Of a stretch of DNA of 64,000 bases, positions 12,157 to 25,090 are shown one piece after another. The notes under the pieces were generated by a model, which saw only the letters and a list, made by a program, of their open reading frames with translations, was not told the origin of the DNA and did not search any database. Each line of letters starts with the position of its first letter. Within the stretch, counting starts at the first letter, position 1. Made by a program: the position numbers and the translations under genes. The stretch comes from Lepus europaeus (taxonomy: Eukaryota > Chordata > Mammalia > Lagomorpha > Leporidae): NCBI RefSeq assembly GCF_033115175.1, contig NC_084835.1, positions 86,177,948 to 86,241,947 on the forward strand, read 5' to 3'.

Positions 12157-12221
12157 AAAACTTATTTACTTATTTATTTGAAAGTCAGAGTTGCAGAGAG
12201 AGAGTGAGGAGAGAGAGAGAG

Positions 12222-12260
<39 letters not shown>

Positions 12261-12517
12261 CTTCCATCTGCTAGTTGCTTCTTTAGATAGCTGCAATAAC
12301 CACGGCTGGGCCAGGCAGAAGCCAGGAACCAATAGCTTCATCTGATTCTCCTATGAAGGTGGCAGGGTCCCAAATACTTGAGCCATCTTCTCTGGCTTTC
12401 CCCAGGACATTTGCAGACAACTAGATTAGAAGTGAAGCAACCAGGGTATGGACCAGTGCTCGCTTGAGATGCCAGCATCACAGGTGGTGGCTTTCTCACT
12501 TAGGCCACCATGCCAGT
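12157..12517 (-). mobile_element. CSINE with expanded GA tract
   Basis: Reverse-complement, moderately diverged CSINE: TATTTACTTATTTATTTGAAAGTCAGAG start and CACTTAGGCCACCATGCCAGTCC head. Its GA block (about 12195-12258) has expanded to roughly 60 bp with few interruptions. Confidence 0.88.
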
Positions 12518-15392
12518 CCACAGTCTTTTAATCCAGTTAACTTCCTTGTACTTGAAAGAAGATGGGAGGCTTAAAGAGATTCATAAACTACAACAATATA
12601 TGGTATGAAGAGTAGATAAGAAAGAAAGAATAAGCAAATAGACAATAGAAGTGATTTAAAATAAAGACAAGAAAGAAGCATATACAAAATACATATCATA
12701 TAGCAAGGATATATTTGATCCTAAGAAAGCAATAGGACTAGTAGAATGCTAGTGTTGTGATATTTGCTAGCCATATAACTATGTGTAAGTCTTTTTGTGC
12801 ATTTGTACAAAATTTCTTACGTGCTGTATTTTCAGTTACTTACAAAATGTCCCTGTTCCATAGGAACTGGCAGACTAGTGGGAAAATGAGATCCAACAGA
12901 AGCTATTAAAATGCACTCTTGAAAATATAAGTTCACACAAGCTCTTTCACACTTGAACCTCAATCTTTTTCTCTTTGCTTCTGGTCCATCCACTCTGCTG
13001 CCTCTGTTTTCTTCCTAGCTCATCTTGTGAAAGGTCTCCAGTGGCAAGTGTGTTCTGTCTCTTTCCTTTGCACAAGAGGAATTCCTTTGGATGAACAGAA
13101 GCTTCAAGGAATCTGTGTACCATCACTGATTTGAGAGTGTCTATACAATGTTTTCTTGTCAGTGACTGTCTTTTTACTGTATTATTTTTTCTGTTATTTT
13201 AATCTTAACTAAAGTACTAGCCTGTCTTAGACTATTCCCTCTCCAGGATCCTACATCCCTCTACATCATCTAGTGTTCTCCATTGCACATTCCTATATTA
13301 TATGCAGCTTTTGCCATTTCTATCTCAATAGTTGCATTTGCTCCTACCTCCTGGAGTTTTACTCTTACTTAACTTTGACACATGTCTTCATTATCTCCCT
13401 GAGAGGAACTCCAGGGGCCTACGAAAAACTGCTGGAAGTGGTTCACACAGTTTCCCAGTGGCAGTAACAATTGGGTGATGTGAATTTTACAGGGAGGAGA
13501 GTTTTTGCAACTTGTGTGAGCACATCTGTGTGTTACTGTTGATACTCACTAATAAAAAGGAAATGAGTGCTGGGGTAGACAAGATGTGGGAAAAGCTGAA
13601 TTGACCCTAGGGTCCCAAGTGGCCTAGTTTCCCAAACCCAAATTGGAGTTTGAATCCCAGGACATCACATCCAGGGGGATAAAGCTATTGGAATTTACTA
13701 AAAGGGGTTGGATTCCAGGTATCACACATTGACAATGCAATGATGAATGCAGGGAAGATTAGAATTAGGGAGATTTCAGAGGGTCTTGGTCAGGCTCTAT
13801 TTAAATGGCTATACACAAGAATACTGGTTTTGTGAACCTTCTGGCAATAAAGCTGGGTTCTAATGCTAGATGTGTTCTTGACTTAAAAATTTAGATAACA
13901 AGTTTATAAAATGTATAAAGAATATTTTAGCTTTTTGAGGCAACACTATGTATAAATTTTATCCAGTTTCTCAAAGTCACCATAACAAATCTACATTATT
14001 TTATATTTTTAATTTTGTTGTATGATTTGTAGTTTTAAAGGTAAGTAGGGTTCTCTGCCTATACTATAAATCAAGTCAAATTATAATGATTCTTAGCTTT
14101 TAGTTGTTTGTTGATATATTTATCTTTCTGTCTCACTAACACCATACATGTTTATGTGTGTGTATGAGTATATATAATATACAGTGACATACACACTTTT
14201 ACTGCCTTCTTAAATTTATAAAAATAGATGTGCCCATAATTATGAGCCTTTAAATCTTCCAATGTGCATGTGCTTTTTATGTTATAATTTTCAGCAAGTT
14301 ATAATTTTAGTCAAAATAAATGTTTTGAATATCTTACTGGTCAAGATACGTTGAGATCATTTGATTGCACGGAGTTCAGGTGAGGTTTCTACCCGAGAAG
14401 CATTTTCCTTGTCAACAGGCAAATATGGATGCAGAATTTGCTCCCAGTCTTTGGAAAAATAGAGACAGATGGGGAGAAATGTTGCTTTCTTTAATCTGAA
14501 GATGATACTGATTATAACTTAAGCCAACTGATCCTGTACCTTGACATGGTGATGACTTTTCCAAAGACCATAGATATACATGCTGTAATGATCCCAGTCT
14601 ATGCCTCCTTGAGCATGGCTTGGCCTTAAGATGTGGGGTAAAAACAATTGCTCTGGTGTCTCAACTTCATGTTTTCCCTGGGATCAAACATTAAGAATCA
14701 GAGACCTCCTGAGAGAGAAATCACTTAACCAAAAGAGTGTTTGTTGTTGTTGTTTTGCTTGTACTCAAACTGAGATGGGAATTGGATGTCTGGAGTTAGC
14801 AGTGAAGCAGGAACAGATAAACATACAGAATTTGAGTGGCAAGAGTAGAGTGAAGAGTCATGCCAAGAATAAATGCTGGCTGTCTAAAAAGAGGATGCTA
14901 AAAGCCAAGTGGAAAAGTACCAAAATCTGAATCAGGAAATATGAGGCTAAATCAGGAAGCTGGAGAGAACACAAGACCCAAAAAGTTAAGAGGAATCAAT
15001 GTAGGGTTTCCTGAGCCTGATAATTGGGCAACTGTCTCTAAATGATCTCCTTTTCCACCCATGACATCTGTCCTCGCTGAGCCTGGACATGTGGGTTCCT
15101 TAAACACCAATAAATAGCAGACTTTCCTGGAAGCCTTGTTAATAAGACTAATGCCTGTGTTCAAACCTGATATGCTGGTTTAGAGCAGGAACTGGTGAAT
15201 GTTTTGTGTAAAAGGCCAATGTCATTGTTAAGCCATATGTTCTCTGCTGAAACATTTTATCTCTTCTAGCACTTAGGCCAGCAGTATGCAATCTGTAATA
15301 AATTAATGTGACTTGATCACTAGAGCAAAGCTTTTATCAAACAGGTAGCACAACAGATTTGGCCAAGGATTGTGGTTGTTTTTTCTTTTTTC
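12518..15392. other. Long stretch without a gene; doubtful LTR-like segment
   Basis: Nearly 2.9 kb with no recognised gene or young repeat. The part 13490-13870 has CTATTTAAATGG followed about 50 bp later by AATAAAGC, the spacing of a TATA box and poly(A) signal in an LTR. I could not find matching ends or a target duplication, so I do not call an LTR there. Confidence 0.35.
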
Positions 15393-15727
15393 CTTTTTAA
15401 AGATTTATTTATTTATTTATTTGAGAGGTGGAGTTCCAAGAGGGAGAGGCAGAGACCGCAGAGATAGAAGTCTTCCATCTGCTGGTTCATTGCCCAAATG
15501 GCCACAAAAGCCAGGGCTGGGCCAGGCTGAAGACAGCAGCCAGGAGCTTCACCCCGGTCTCCCAGGTAGGTGTAGGGGCCCAAAGATATAGGCCATCTAC
15601 TTATGTTGTCCCAGACACATTAGCAGGGAGCTGGACTGGAATTGGAGCAATGAGGACTTGAACTGGCACCCATGTGAGATGCCGGCAATGTAGGCAGCAG
15701 TTTAACCCGCTATGCCACAGTGCCAGC
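15393..15727 (-). mobile_element. CSINE
   Basis: Reverse-complement CSINE with TTATTTATTTATTTATTTGAGAGG at the tail side, GGTCTCCCAGGTAGGTG in the middle and CGCTATGCCACAGTGCCAGC at the head. Confidence 0.88.
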
Positions 15728-17105
15728 TAGAGGATTGACCCCTAGTTTAACAACCCGATTTCTGTCTCCAACATTGTAGCCTAAAGCATCCTGAAGAGGA
15801 AGTAGGAAGACTCAAGTCTTCAAAATAGAAAGACAGATGTTTGTTTTAATCACCTACAGTTTTGCAGATAATGTTATGATAAATGCTCAGTATCCCTGTG
15901 CTTAATGGTTGCTGAGAGATGAGTATATATAATTGTGCAAATATGGTTCACTTGGGAGCTGAAGCAAAAATATCCTGGTTCCCAAGTAACTCACTCACTT
16001 GCTTGCTCTCATGTTAGAATTCTACCATTGCCAGGTCGAGTCTATTCATAACAAAATTGTTTCCTGATATATTTATAAAAATGTGTTTACACATATGTAT
16101 TCAAATTAAAGAAGAGAATGATTGTTCTTATGCTCATGTAGTGAGAAGAGAAAATTGACTTTTAGCTTTTTTAATACTTCTGGAAAGGTAAGCAATACAC
16201 ATCAAGAGGAAAAATGGGTTAAATGGGTTGAAGGTAAACCAATATCAACAGCTGATTGCTTTTTTTTTTTTTTTAATGAAATCCTTCCTAGTGTGACAGG
16301 AGTTTGTTGGATTGGTTGCTGGGTGGGTTGGGGGAAGAATGAGGATTTAATGTTTACATTGTGTAGGCTTTCTCTCTTTCCATCTCTCTCTGTTGAATAA
16401 GACATGGTTGTGAAGGCAATACTGAAATGTATTTTAAACAATGGGGTGACATTAAAATGAGACATTTCTGAGGGCACATTAGTCAAACCTGGCTCCTATT
16501 TTAGGGAACAGTTCATCTTTCACCTCCCAATGGGGTGTAATCTTGATTAGCATTTGCAGGTACAAGGACTTAAAGTTGCTTCTAGTTGGTTCTCCCATGG
16601 AAACACTAATCTCTGTGCTCTGAGGAAAACTTGACTCCCTATAGCTGCCTGGCAGCCTCTGGGAGCCCTACACTCCTGCAGACACACCACATCAATAGTA
16701 GAAGAGAGATAAAGCTGATGTCTGTTTGCAGGGGCCTCTTAAGTATAGTTTTCTGACCCTCTCAAAGTTCTCATAGTTCTTTTTGACACATTGTTCCAAG
16801 AATGTATTTCACAAATTCAGCCCTTTCTTGAGTTACTATTTATTTATTTTATCAGATTTAAACTCAGTTTATCTTCCATAGGAGGGTATCATGTCTTAGA
16901 TGAGACCTGACTTCTGGGAACAACCCATTTCATGAACCAGTTGAAGATAATATCTTTTTAAGTTATTTGAATATTTTTCAGTTAAGGTACTTGAATTTTA
17001 TTGACAGTTTTATTTCCTTTTCTCACAAGAATTTACTGATTGAAAATTTCATTAGGAGATGATCTTAACCACTTCTTTCAGCTGTCACACTTGGAAAAGG
17101 GTTAG
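15728..17105. other. No recognised feature
   Basis: About 1.4 kb of unique-looking sequence with a T run at 16260-16274. No gene identified. Confidence 0.35.
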
Positions 17106-17114
17106 ATTGGAATG

Positions 17115-17255
17115 CTACAGTTAATTGAATGCCAGTAGACTGGGTTTTGGTCCTGTCTCAAATTTCTGAGTTAGCTGTAAAATCGTATTCTCATTATGAC
17201 TCTCAGTTTTCTTGTTCTATAAAATTATAGTTTAGAATTACATGATTACTGCCTA
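17115..17255 (-). mobile_element. MIR fragment, antisense
   Basis: Diverged reverse MIR. GAGTTAGCTGTAAAATCGTATTCTC followed by CTCAGTTTTCTTGTTCTATAAAAT resembles the family's 'ctgtgtgacct...ctcagtttcctcatctgtaaaat'. Confidence 0.5.
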
Positions 17256-17704
17256 AAACTCCAAGGTAAGCTAATTTACACTAACGTATTAATGACTGAC
17301 AGTGGCTTAATTTGCTAGTTATACAGGTACAGTGGAATTTTGAAAGCTTTAGATCTGAAAGGTTCTGCAGAATTCTCACTTTAGGTACCATTGACAATGC
17401 AGAGATCTTCCTAGTTTCCTTAAAATCATATCATTTCTGCAATTGTAATTGAAGGAGATACAAAAATGGCCCAAGTTGTTTTTGTTAAGGAAGCCACTTG
17501 CTATAATTTCAGTGAGGATTTTGAGTAGGGAAGAACCTTGAATGATTGGGGTAATTGGATGTTTTACATGATGAGATTTGGAAGGGGTGGTTTTTTTGAG
17601 TGTAAACATCCCAAAAGTTTTTAAGACACAGAAACTTTTATGCATTCGGTTTTTGTACATGGGTGTTGCCACTCTGAACATGCATTCTATTTTTTTCTTC
17701 CTTC

Positions 17705-17830
17705 AATTTTTGGGAGGACTTTTTTTTTTTAAATTTTTTGTTTATATACAGTGAGCAAATTTCATGTATTTCATATATGATTTATGTGCATAGTGATACT
17801 CTCCCACCTTCCTTCCCACTAATACTATTA
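17705..17830 (-). mobile_element. L1 3' tail fragment, antisense
   Basis: AAATTTTTTGTTTATATACAGTGAGCAAATTTCATG followed by a pyrimidine-rich block matches the starts of the antisense L1-like tails at 25.66 and 29.14 kb. The three share the order T-rich, 'gtgaaNaaatttcat', pyrimidine block. Only the terminal part is recognisable here. Confidence 0.5.
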
Positions 17831-18139
17831 GACATTCTCCTTTCTCCTGCTCCACAACACTGTAAGTCCTGTGTCACTCAAAATATATTATTAGGTAAAA
17901 ACAATCATAGTTATCTATAGTGCAAGATGCAGACTGAGAATGATCACCAGAGTCCTGTGTTCATTCAGCCCTTTTCTCCTGTCACTTAAACTGCTTACCT
18001 TCTGAGGGCAGTAACGGTTTTCTCTTTTTTCATTTTTGTATACAGTGTCAGGTTGTAAATCTTAAATGTTTGGTAGATTCACTTGCTCAGATGACTTTTC
18101 ATTTTCTCTTAGATAAAAGTATATTTCTTACTGTGTCAT

Positions 18140-18450
18140 TCAGACCAGTATATTCATTCAACAGATAGTGGCAACATGCTGTTATAGGCACTGTGTGGAA
18201 GTCAGAGCTAGTGAACATAATGAAATCCCTGTCCTCAATGAGTATGCATTCTTAAAGAGACAAGCAAACAAGTAACAAAACATTGCACATGTGAGATCCT
18301 GAAAGTGAGATCTGTAGAATAAAATGTGGGAAATAATGGTGAGCAAAGAATCAGATGTGGATGCTGTTCTGATGGGGAGCTAGAGAACACCGCTCTGAAC
18401 AGGGGAGCTAAAGGAATTGGTGGAGCGTTGCACAGGACCTGGGCTGAGAG
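18140..18450 (+). mobile_element. L2 fragment
   Basis: Diverged L2 3' region: TATAGGCACTGTGTGGAAGTCAG, CTAGTGAACATAATGAAATCCCTGTCCTC, then AGACAAGCAAACAAGTAAC. This follows the familiar 'gtgaacaagacagac...ccctgcc...' order. Confidence 0.55.
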
Positions 18451-19459
18451 GGTTCCTGGCAGGTAGGATTTGTTCCTATACCCTGTCCGGATCATGAATT
18501 ATCTTCTTCCCTGTGCTTTTCTTGCTTCGACTCCCTTCTCTCCTTACACATTTGGAGCGGTACCTTCATCTTTCCAAGAAGCCTCCTTAGTATTTCCAGT
18601 TTCTTTTCATTATTGAAGACTTCATTTTTTGCAAATTCACCCACTTACTTAAATTATTTGCAATTCCCAAATGAACACTCATGGCGTGTGGCTGGCCATG
18701 ACTGGATATGTGCAAATACAGAGTAGAGAAACTTGTAAGTCACCTGTGGCCATGGTATCATCTGAGACTGAGGAAAGCAATATTCTGATGTCTTGTTTCA
18801 GCTGTGAGCACCTACTCATTTTGTTATCTACTCAGTGCCATATTTTCCACAATTTTGGCTTTTTATGGTTTTTGTTTGCAATGAAGCTGTTTAAAAATGG
18901 CCTCCACACACAGGGTTGAATTGCTGAGTAGTATTTCTGTCTGAGCTGAACAAGAAATGCCTTATTGAGAAAATGTATGTGTTAGACAAACTTTACTTAG
19001 GTGTGAGTTATTATAGTGTTTTTTGTGTATGAATTGATGATATGCTCCTATATTAATGCAAATGACACAAATATGGACTGATCTGGTCACAGCAACATTG
19101 GGACTAAAAGCTCACAGGAACCTAATACTATTTTTTTCTCTAGGAACAGTGATTGTGGTTTTGCTAATTCAGTGCCAGTGCAGTGTTCCTGGTCACATTA
19201 GAGAACTTTATACAATGGCGAATAATGAGACTCAATTGCACCTTCAAGGTTTTTGTGGGTAAAATGGTTTATTTTGGGGTTACCCCCTATTTTCATACTA
19301 ATTATATTACAATTAATGCTGCACTGTATTTGCTTTCAAGCTCTCCTCTAACTGTTCTATGCATCTCTTTGTCCATCATTTTGGCCAGCTCACAGTCATC
19401 TGCTATGCGCTCAAAATGGGTTTGGGATTTTCATTGTGTTGACCCTGAGAAGTAAGTAT

Positions 19460-19600
19460 TTAGAGACCCAGTTTGTAAATTGAAAGCCTGAGGTATGAAT
19501 CTGTGTGGTTTGCCCAAGGTCATAGTGCAAATAAAGCTGAGGAGCCAGCATTTGCTCCCAGCTCTGCCTGACTCTGAACCTTTCATGTGTTACACAGTTC
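19460..19600 (+). mobile_element. MIR fragment
   Basis: GCCCAAGGTCATAGTGCAAATAAAGCTGAGGAGCCAGCATTTGCTCCCAGCTCTG is a diverged MIR 3' half. Confidence 0.65.
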
Positions 19601-21155
19601 TGGGTGCCTGATAGAAACTCAGTGAGCTAAACTGAGTGCTACACAAAGAAGACAAAAGGAGGGAGAGGAAGTCAAGGGCAATTCATGCTTTGTGTTGGTT
19701 GGTAGCAAAGCTATTTTTCTCTCTGGAAGAAAGAGATGAAAGTTCTGATATTCAAATGCTCACCCACCAGGCACCCTTCAGAATTCCCATCCATCAGCAG
19801 GCAAATGGACACATTTTAACGAGCACAATCGCAACCAAGCAAGTTCTGGCAACAAAATATGCCTCCACTAATGATATTCAATTGTTCTAAGAAGACAAAA
19901 TGGTCTGAAGTGTAATGAGATGCCAAACACACAAGCGCACAAAACAGGCTGCTCATATTTAAGTCCTTATGTTTCTTGAAGTGAAAACTCATTTTAAGAA
20001 GATTATGGTGCATATATTATAGAATGGGATGATATTCCACATTCATGCCCTACTGGGGCCTTGACTGTATTAAAAAAATGAAAACAAAACCACCAACAAC
20101 ATTGTGTTCCCACACAAGCACTTTGCTAATAGGACATGTGACGTAGTAGTCATTTGTTTGGGTTACTTTTATTGCAAGTTTTTTTGGACGCATTCAGTCT
20201 TTTGATATGCAGAATATTCAGGGAATTTTTCAGCCAGGATTCTGAGTTTGAGAATACTCTAGACATCAGGGGCAGAGGGCCAGAAACATGGAATACAATT
20301 GTAATTGAAGACGTGAAATAAGAAGAATGGAAGGGAGGAAGCTTGGGTTCAGTGTTGACTTCCCTTCACCTAGGGCAGTAGCCAGATTTTTATGCTTGAC
20401 CAAGTTCTATTCAACATATTTATCAGTGGCAAAGGTACATGATTCTAAACATTATAATGTAAAGCAAAGCTCGTGTTCTGATGAAATCTCTTCAAGAAAT
20501 AAAAGATACAAAATAAATATGGCTTAGGTGAACAAGGTATTTTCTGAACAACTTAGATCCTCTTTTTGTTCCTTTTTTTTCTTCACTCGAACCCTGAGGG
20601 GGCTTCTAGAAACCTCCAAGATTTGAAGAAACGACATAAAATTCATTGATTCCAGTGAAGGGAGATATTTATATGTCCAGGCAAGATGGAAAGAATGGGA
20701 AAAGGAGGGATATGTTTGTCAGAGAAATGAAAACACCTTACTTGTGTCAAGGAGACAAAAGGCAGAGAAAATGAGGATGGGCTGGTAACTCAGAACCGAT
20801 AAATAAACAAGACGGCTAGCAATCCAGAGGCTGGTGGAAGTAAAGGGCAGCAGTAGTCTTAGTACTGAATAAAGGCCACATAGTTAGTCCTGGGACCATT
20901 AAGGGGGCTTCATGGGTGAAACCAGGTTTGCAGACACTCTTTGAAATGCCTTAGAGATTGAGAAAATGCAAGAATGAAGTGTTGCTTTGTCCTGCTCCTG
21001 TTCTGACTCCAAACACACCCCCTGGTTAAGCACTACAGGAAGCTTGATCAAAGACAGACTCCTGGCCCTGGCATTCCAGAACAGAGTGACAGGCAGGTAG
21101 GAAATTCACAGGCAGTAGGTCAATAGCTGTCCCATTTAGTAGGCAAGTCAGCATC
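19601..21155. other. No recognised feature
   Basis: About 1.5 kb with no identifiable gene or repeat. Confidence 0.35.
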
Positions 21156-21170
21156 AATCAGTCCCCTTCT

Positions 21171-21205
21171 TTCTTTCTTTCTTTATTTATTTGACAGGAA
21201 GAGTG

Positions 21206-21247
<42 letters not shown>

Positions 21248-21839
21248 TCATGTAGTGGAATGAGAAGGCCATGCCAAGGTGGCCACTGGCAAGCGAGTGT
21301 CAGTTACTCAGGAATGGCTTTGAAACCCACCTGGCAACGGAGCCTGCCTGGCAACAGGCTGTGATTGGTTGGGGCATAGACCGCCCCTTGACCAGATTGG
21401 CTGGTCTTGGCTATATAAGATGTTGTTCCAACTGTAATAAATGAGTCTGCGGGCTACTCGCCTCAAGCCTGCTTTCACCTGACTCCTGGGGTCTGTGTGG
21501 TGACTCTGCGCCTCTTGCCCCCACCATGCTACTCCTCTCAGAAAAGAATCCACTGCAACATTGTTGAGAAATCAACGGCAACATCTTCACCCCCTAATGG
21601 CTACTGCGGCCGGTGCACCACGCTGATCTGAAGCCAGGAGCCAGGTGCTTCTCCTAGTCTCCCATGTGGGTGCAGGGCCCAAGCACTTGGGCCATCCTCC
21701 ACTGTACTCCCAGGCCACAGCAGAGAGCTGGACTGGAAGAGAAGCAACAGGGACATAATTCGGCGCCCCGACTGGGACTAGAATCCGGGCTGCTGACACC
21801 ACAGGCGGAGGATTAGCCTATTGAACCACGGTGCCAACT
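21171..21839 (-). mobile_element. CSINE split by an LTR
   Basis: A reverse-complement young CSINE occupies 21171-21250 (tail, GACAGG, GA block) and 21584-21839 (from TCTTCACCCCCTAATGGC to the head). The intervening sequence is a solo LTR. The outer flanks AATCAGTCCCCTTCT (21156-21170) and AATCTGTTCCCTTCT (21840-21854) are the SINE's own target-site duplication with two mismatches. Confidence 0.9.
21251..21583 (+). mobile_element. Solo LTR of an endogenous retrovirus (333 bp)
   Basis: Begins TGTAGTGG and ends CGGCAACA, the TG...CA form of retroviral LTRs. Inside are two inverted CCAAT motifs, a TATA box (TATATAA, 21413-21419) and a poly(A) signal AATAAA (21437-21442), so U3, R and U5 are all short. 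No gag, pol or env sequence adjoins it, so it is a solo LTR, the usual product of recombination between two LTRs. The flanks GGTTCA and TCTTCA agree at four of six bases, suggesting but not proving a 6-bp duplication. It lies inside a young CSINE, so it inserted after that SINE. Confidence 0.8.
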
Positions 21840-21854
21840 AATCTGTTCCCTTCT

Positions 21855-22786
21855 ATTCAATGGTAATTTTGTGATTCTGCTTAATAAAATCCAGTTTTCC
21901 CAGGTGCCTAGGAAGATGCTTATACTCCCTTTGGGCAATACTCTAAAGGCAAGGTTTCATGTTCCATTGATAAGTCTCTGCCTCTCTACCTGAAAGATTT
22001 TGGTTTCTTTTTACTTCCTTTCTAAGCTCATCTGGTATCTTGTAGTTTAAAGACCAAATTTAAAGTGGATTGCTCATCCACACTTTCTTTAAATTAAGAG
22101 AGAGTAAGAGGATACTTTGAGTGTATGTGTTTGTGCGGTATGTGTGTGTGTGTGTTGGTGGGCTTGGGTGTGTGAGCATATGTCTAGAAGGGAAGAAGAA
22201 TATCTATTTTATTGTAGTAGTTGCTTTTCTATCTTGTAACACAAGTTTTTCCCTTTGCCTTTAGCTAGTGGAGTACTTTACCTACTGGAGTGATGCAAAG
22301 GCAATGGCTTTGTCCTCAGTGGTTTTACCAATATTGGATTACTTTAGTCTTTGATGATATTTTTTTCAGTTGATTTGGAATTTCTGGGAGGCACCTCAGG
22401 GAATCCCCTGGGTTCCAGACATAGTCCTCCCAGCCTTCATTGTAAAACAGTCCAATTTCCTTTAGATAATCATAACTGAGTAACAACCAGTAACCCTGCC
22501 CTTGACTTTCAAGTTTATGGCCTAAGAAGCCAAAGATGCCATGAGAAGCTCAATTTCCAGTTCAAAGGGACTATTGTTATGCCCTTTACTGGAAGCATTT
22601 CCTCTGGTATTGAGGACTCTAAATCAGCATGGTCCAAAGTTTCTGGAATAGGAAATATGATTCTGTGAAAGATTTATTAGGTGTAATAGTGAGAGGAACA
22701 GTCCCACTGCTACGTCTTCATTTCCAAACTCATGTGTTATGGCTATGGAAGAAATACTCACAATCCCAAATATTGATAATTAGTTC
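21855..22786. other. Unique sequence with a TG repeat
   Basis: No gene recognised. An imperfect TG-rich run lies at about 22123-22175. Confidence 0.4.
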
Positions 22787-22800
22787 AAAGCACATATCAC

Positions 22801-23028
22801 TGTTGAAACCTTTATACTAAATTGATCTTCTGTATATAAAGAGAATTGAAAATGAATCTTGATGCAAATGGAAGGGGAGAGGGAGCGGGAGAGGGGAGGG
22901 TTGCGGGTGGGAGGGAAGTTATGGGAGGGGAAAGCCACTGTAATCCATAAGCTGTACACTGGAAATTTATATTCATTAAATAAAAGTTTAAAAAAAAAAG
23001 TAATAAAAAAAAAAAGAAAAAAAAAAAA
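22801..23028 (+). mobile_element. Short L1 3' tail with perfect TSD
   Basis: Only the last ~200 bp of the rabbit-type L1 plus a long impure A tail. It shares TCTTCTGTATATAAAGAGAATTG and the G-rich GGGAGAGGGAG block with the other copies. The flanks AAAGCACATATCAC at 22787-22800 and 23029-23042 are an identical 14-bp target-site duplication. This is a severely 5'-truncated, fairly recent insertion. Confidence 0.96.
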
Positions 23029-23249
23029 AAAGCACATATCACATTCCGAAGGTGAGTTTTCAGTGGTCCTGTCACCACTTTATATTGCCCAAGCTCATCT
23101 GGAGGAAAGAATACATGGCATAAAATGAATGAACACCAAGGAACTAGTCTATTGCTGTACTTTCATATTAAAATTAGTTGTTTGATTAGAATCTCTTGAG
23201 TGGTGTTCTGTAATGGTAAAGAAGTCATTTCATTGATCTATGGATGGTG

Positions 23250-24420
23250 GTACTAGGAGAAACAATTTGAAAAAGGAAGAAAATCCTAATCAGAGTACAT
23301 TTCTGTGATGCTGGGGGCATGCCACTCTTCCCAATATTGCAGAAAAGGATATAATACAATCAAACTGCCATCAGGTGGCTGGAATGGTCCCCTGGAGAGC
23401 TGTTGATGCACCAGAGTCTGTTGAATGAGTATGCAGTCAGCAGTGACAGGAGTAAGTGTTTCAAGTGAGGGGAAAGCTGATGTTGCAGATTTGTACATAA
23501 CTTTGCATTCCCACTTCCATAATATTTCAATGTAAATCCAATAAATAAAGCCAGGTTGGTAGGGAAACAAGGTATCTTAATATCTACAGGAAGAATCATC
23601 TTGTCTACCTAATATTTAAGAACTACCTTTGCTTTTAGTAGCCTTCAGTAACCTGTAACAGCAGAAATGTGAAGTTGGTAGTGGGCTGTATAAAGGGAAG
23701 CCCCATTGGTCTCCTAAGAATGTCACCAAGGTGTCAGGTCCATATATGTATATTTGTGGGGGGTTCTCTCCCAACCTATGGAACACTTGAATGTTATTAA
23801 CACATCAAAGTTTGGTGCCACTTTCTACTCTTCAATCCCAACCAGCATGATTCCATCAGGGTAGCAGACACTCATGATGTTCTATGAGGCTACAATATGA
23901 TCAAGGACCCTGCAAACCAAGTGATAGCAGAGATCAACAAAGTACAGAGAATTTTGGGCATATTAGTTGAAAGTATTGATACCCTGTGAGACGAAAGTTT
24001 TCTGTCTCATGTAGTCTTTAGAAACTGATATGTAGAGGGAAAACTTGATATATAAATAGTTGCATGCTAAGTGTTAGAGGATTTTGCCCTGTTCAAGGAA
24101 GACACCTTTCCAGGAATATCGGCTGCAATATGAGCCACTATCTGCTTTATTTTGTAGCAATTCACAATCACTTCCCAAGATCTAGTTTTGTTCCACATAG
24201 TGAAAGAGGCGAGTTAAATGACAGCATGATAGAACTCACAACTTCTGCAAATATCAAGCCTCTAGGTACCAAATATTCTATTAATCAAGATCCAATAAAG
24301 ATCATCGAAGAGGCATGTACACTTTCAAAGATGCTGCCAGAAGCTGAGGGAGATCTCTAACTAATGCCTCCTTTGGGAAAAACTAATAGGAAACTGGTTG
24401 GCAAAGGAAACTGGGAAATT
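23250..24420. pseudogene. Unidentified degenerate coding-like stretch
   Basis: This 1.2 kb does not look like SINE or L1 and has protein-like pieces on both strands. On the plus strand, 23880-24360 contains GYNMIKDPANQVIAEINK followed by VQRILGILVESIDTL before a stop, and later a 98-codon frame (24064-24360) ending in acidic residues. On the minus strand a 94-codon frame (23286-23570) includes QYWEEWHAPSITEMYSD. The mixture of longish frames and stops suggests a decayed retroviral internal region or processed pseudogene. I do not recognise the parent and give no function. Confidence 0.3.
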
Positions 24421-24926
24421 TAATTTATTGACACCTAGCCTGAGCATTGCAGAGAGGAGAGAAACATCAATGTGAAACTGTGAGGCACTAGGTAAGTGCA
24501 TAATGAATTGATGTCTGGAACAGACCTTATGAGAGAGTTCCATGACTTATAAGGGTCTCTACTTTTCCTGTTAACATGATACACAGAGAAAGAGGATAGT
24601 AAAAATAATGAAATGTGCCTCTGAAAATTATGGTGCAATGGAAAGTCTATAAAGCAAGTCCTGGGGACTTTGAATATTTCCTGAAATTCAGCTGGCTAGA
24701 ACCAAACTAGATTAAAATAAATTGGGGTTAATAACACTTAGTGGAATGATGGATAAGATGAATAAGATTACATACGTGGGACTAGAGAAGGATGGAGATG
24801 GTATAAGAAGTCATGGATTGGCATCAGTTCATTTAAAACACAATACGTTTTAGGTTGTTGCCTACCTAACAGAATCATCAGGATCTGTGGCTTAATGTAG
24901 AAGTCATTCAGACAGACTATGTGAGA

Positions 24927-25090
24927 GGGCTTCAAGAAATTTATGGAAAAGTGCAGTTAAAAGTTAAATTTATTTGGGCGCAAATTTTTTTTTTTTAATC
25001 TAAGCATGTGTGGGGTTTTCAAAAAGGTAATGAAAAATGTGCATTAATCTATGCTTTCATTTCAAATTTTTACATCAATATAAACATATC
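24927..25090 (+). mobile_element. Hairpin DNA-transposon-like fragment
   Basis: GAGGGCTTCAAGAAATTTATGGAAAAGTGCAGTTAAAAG is a diverged match to the element with terminal sequence GAGGGTACTTCAAAAA seen at 40.3 kb. The right end is too decayed to place. Confidence 0.5.

Noticed and set aside
13490..13870. Possible LTR (TATTTAAA, then AATAAA about 50 bp later)
   Set aside because: No TG...CA boundaries with a matching target duplication could be found, so the signals may be coincidental.
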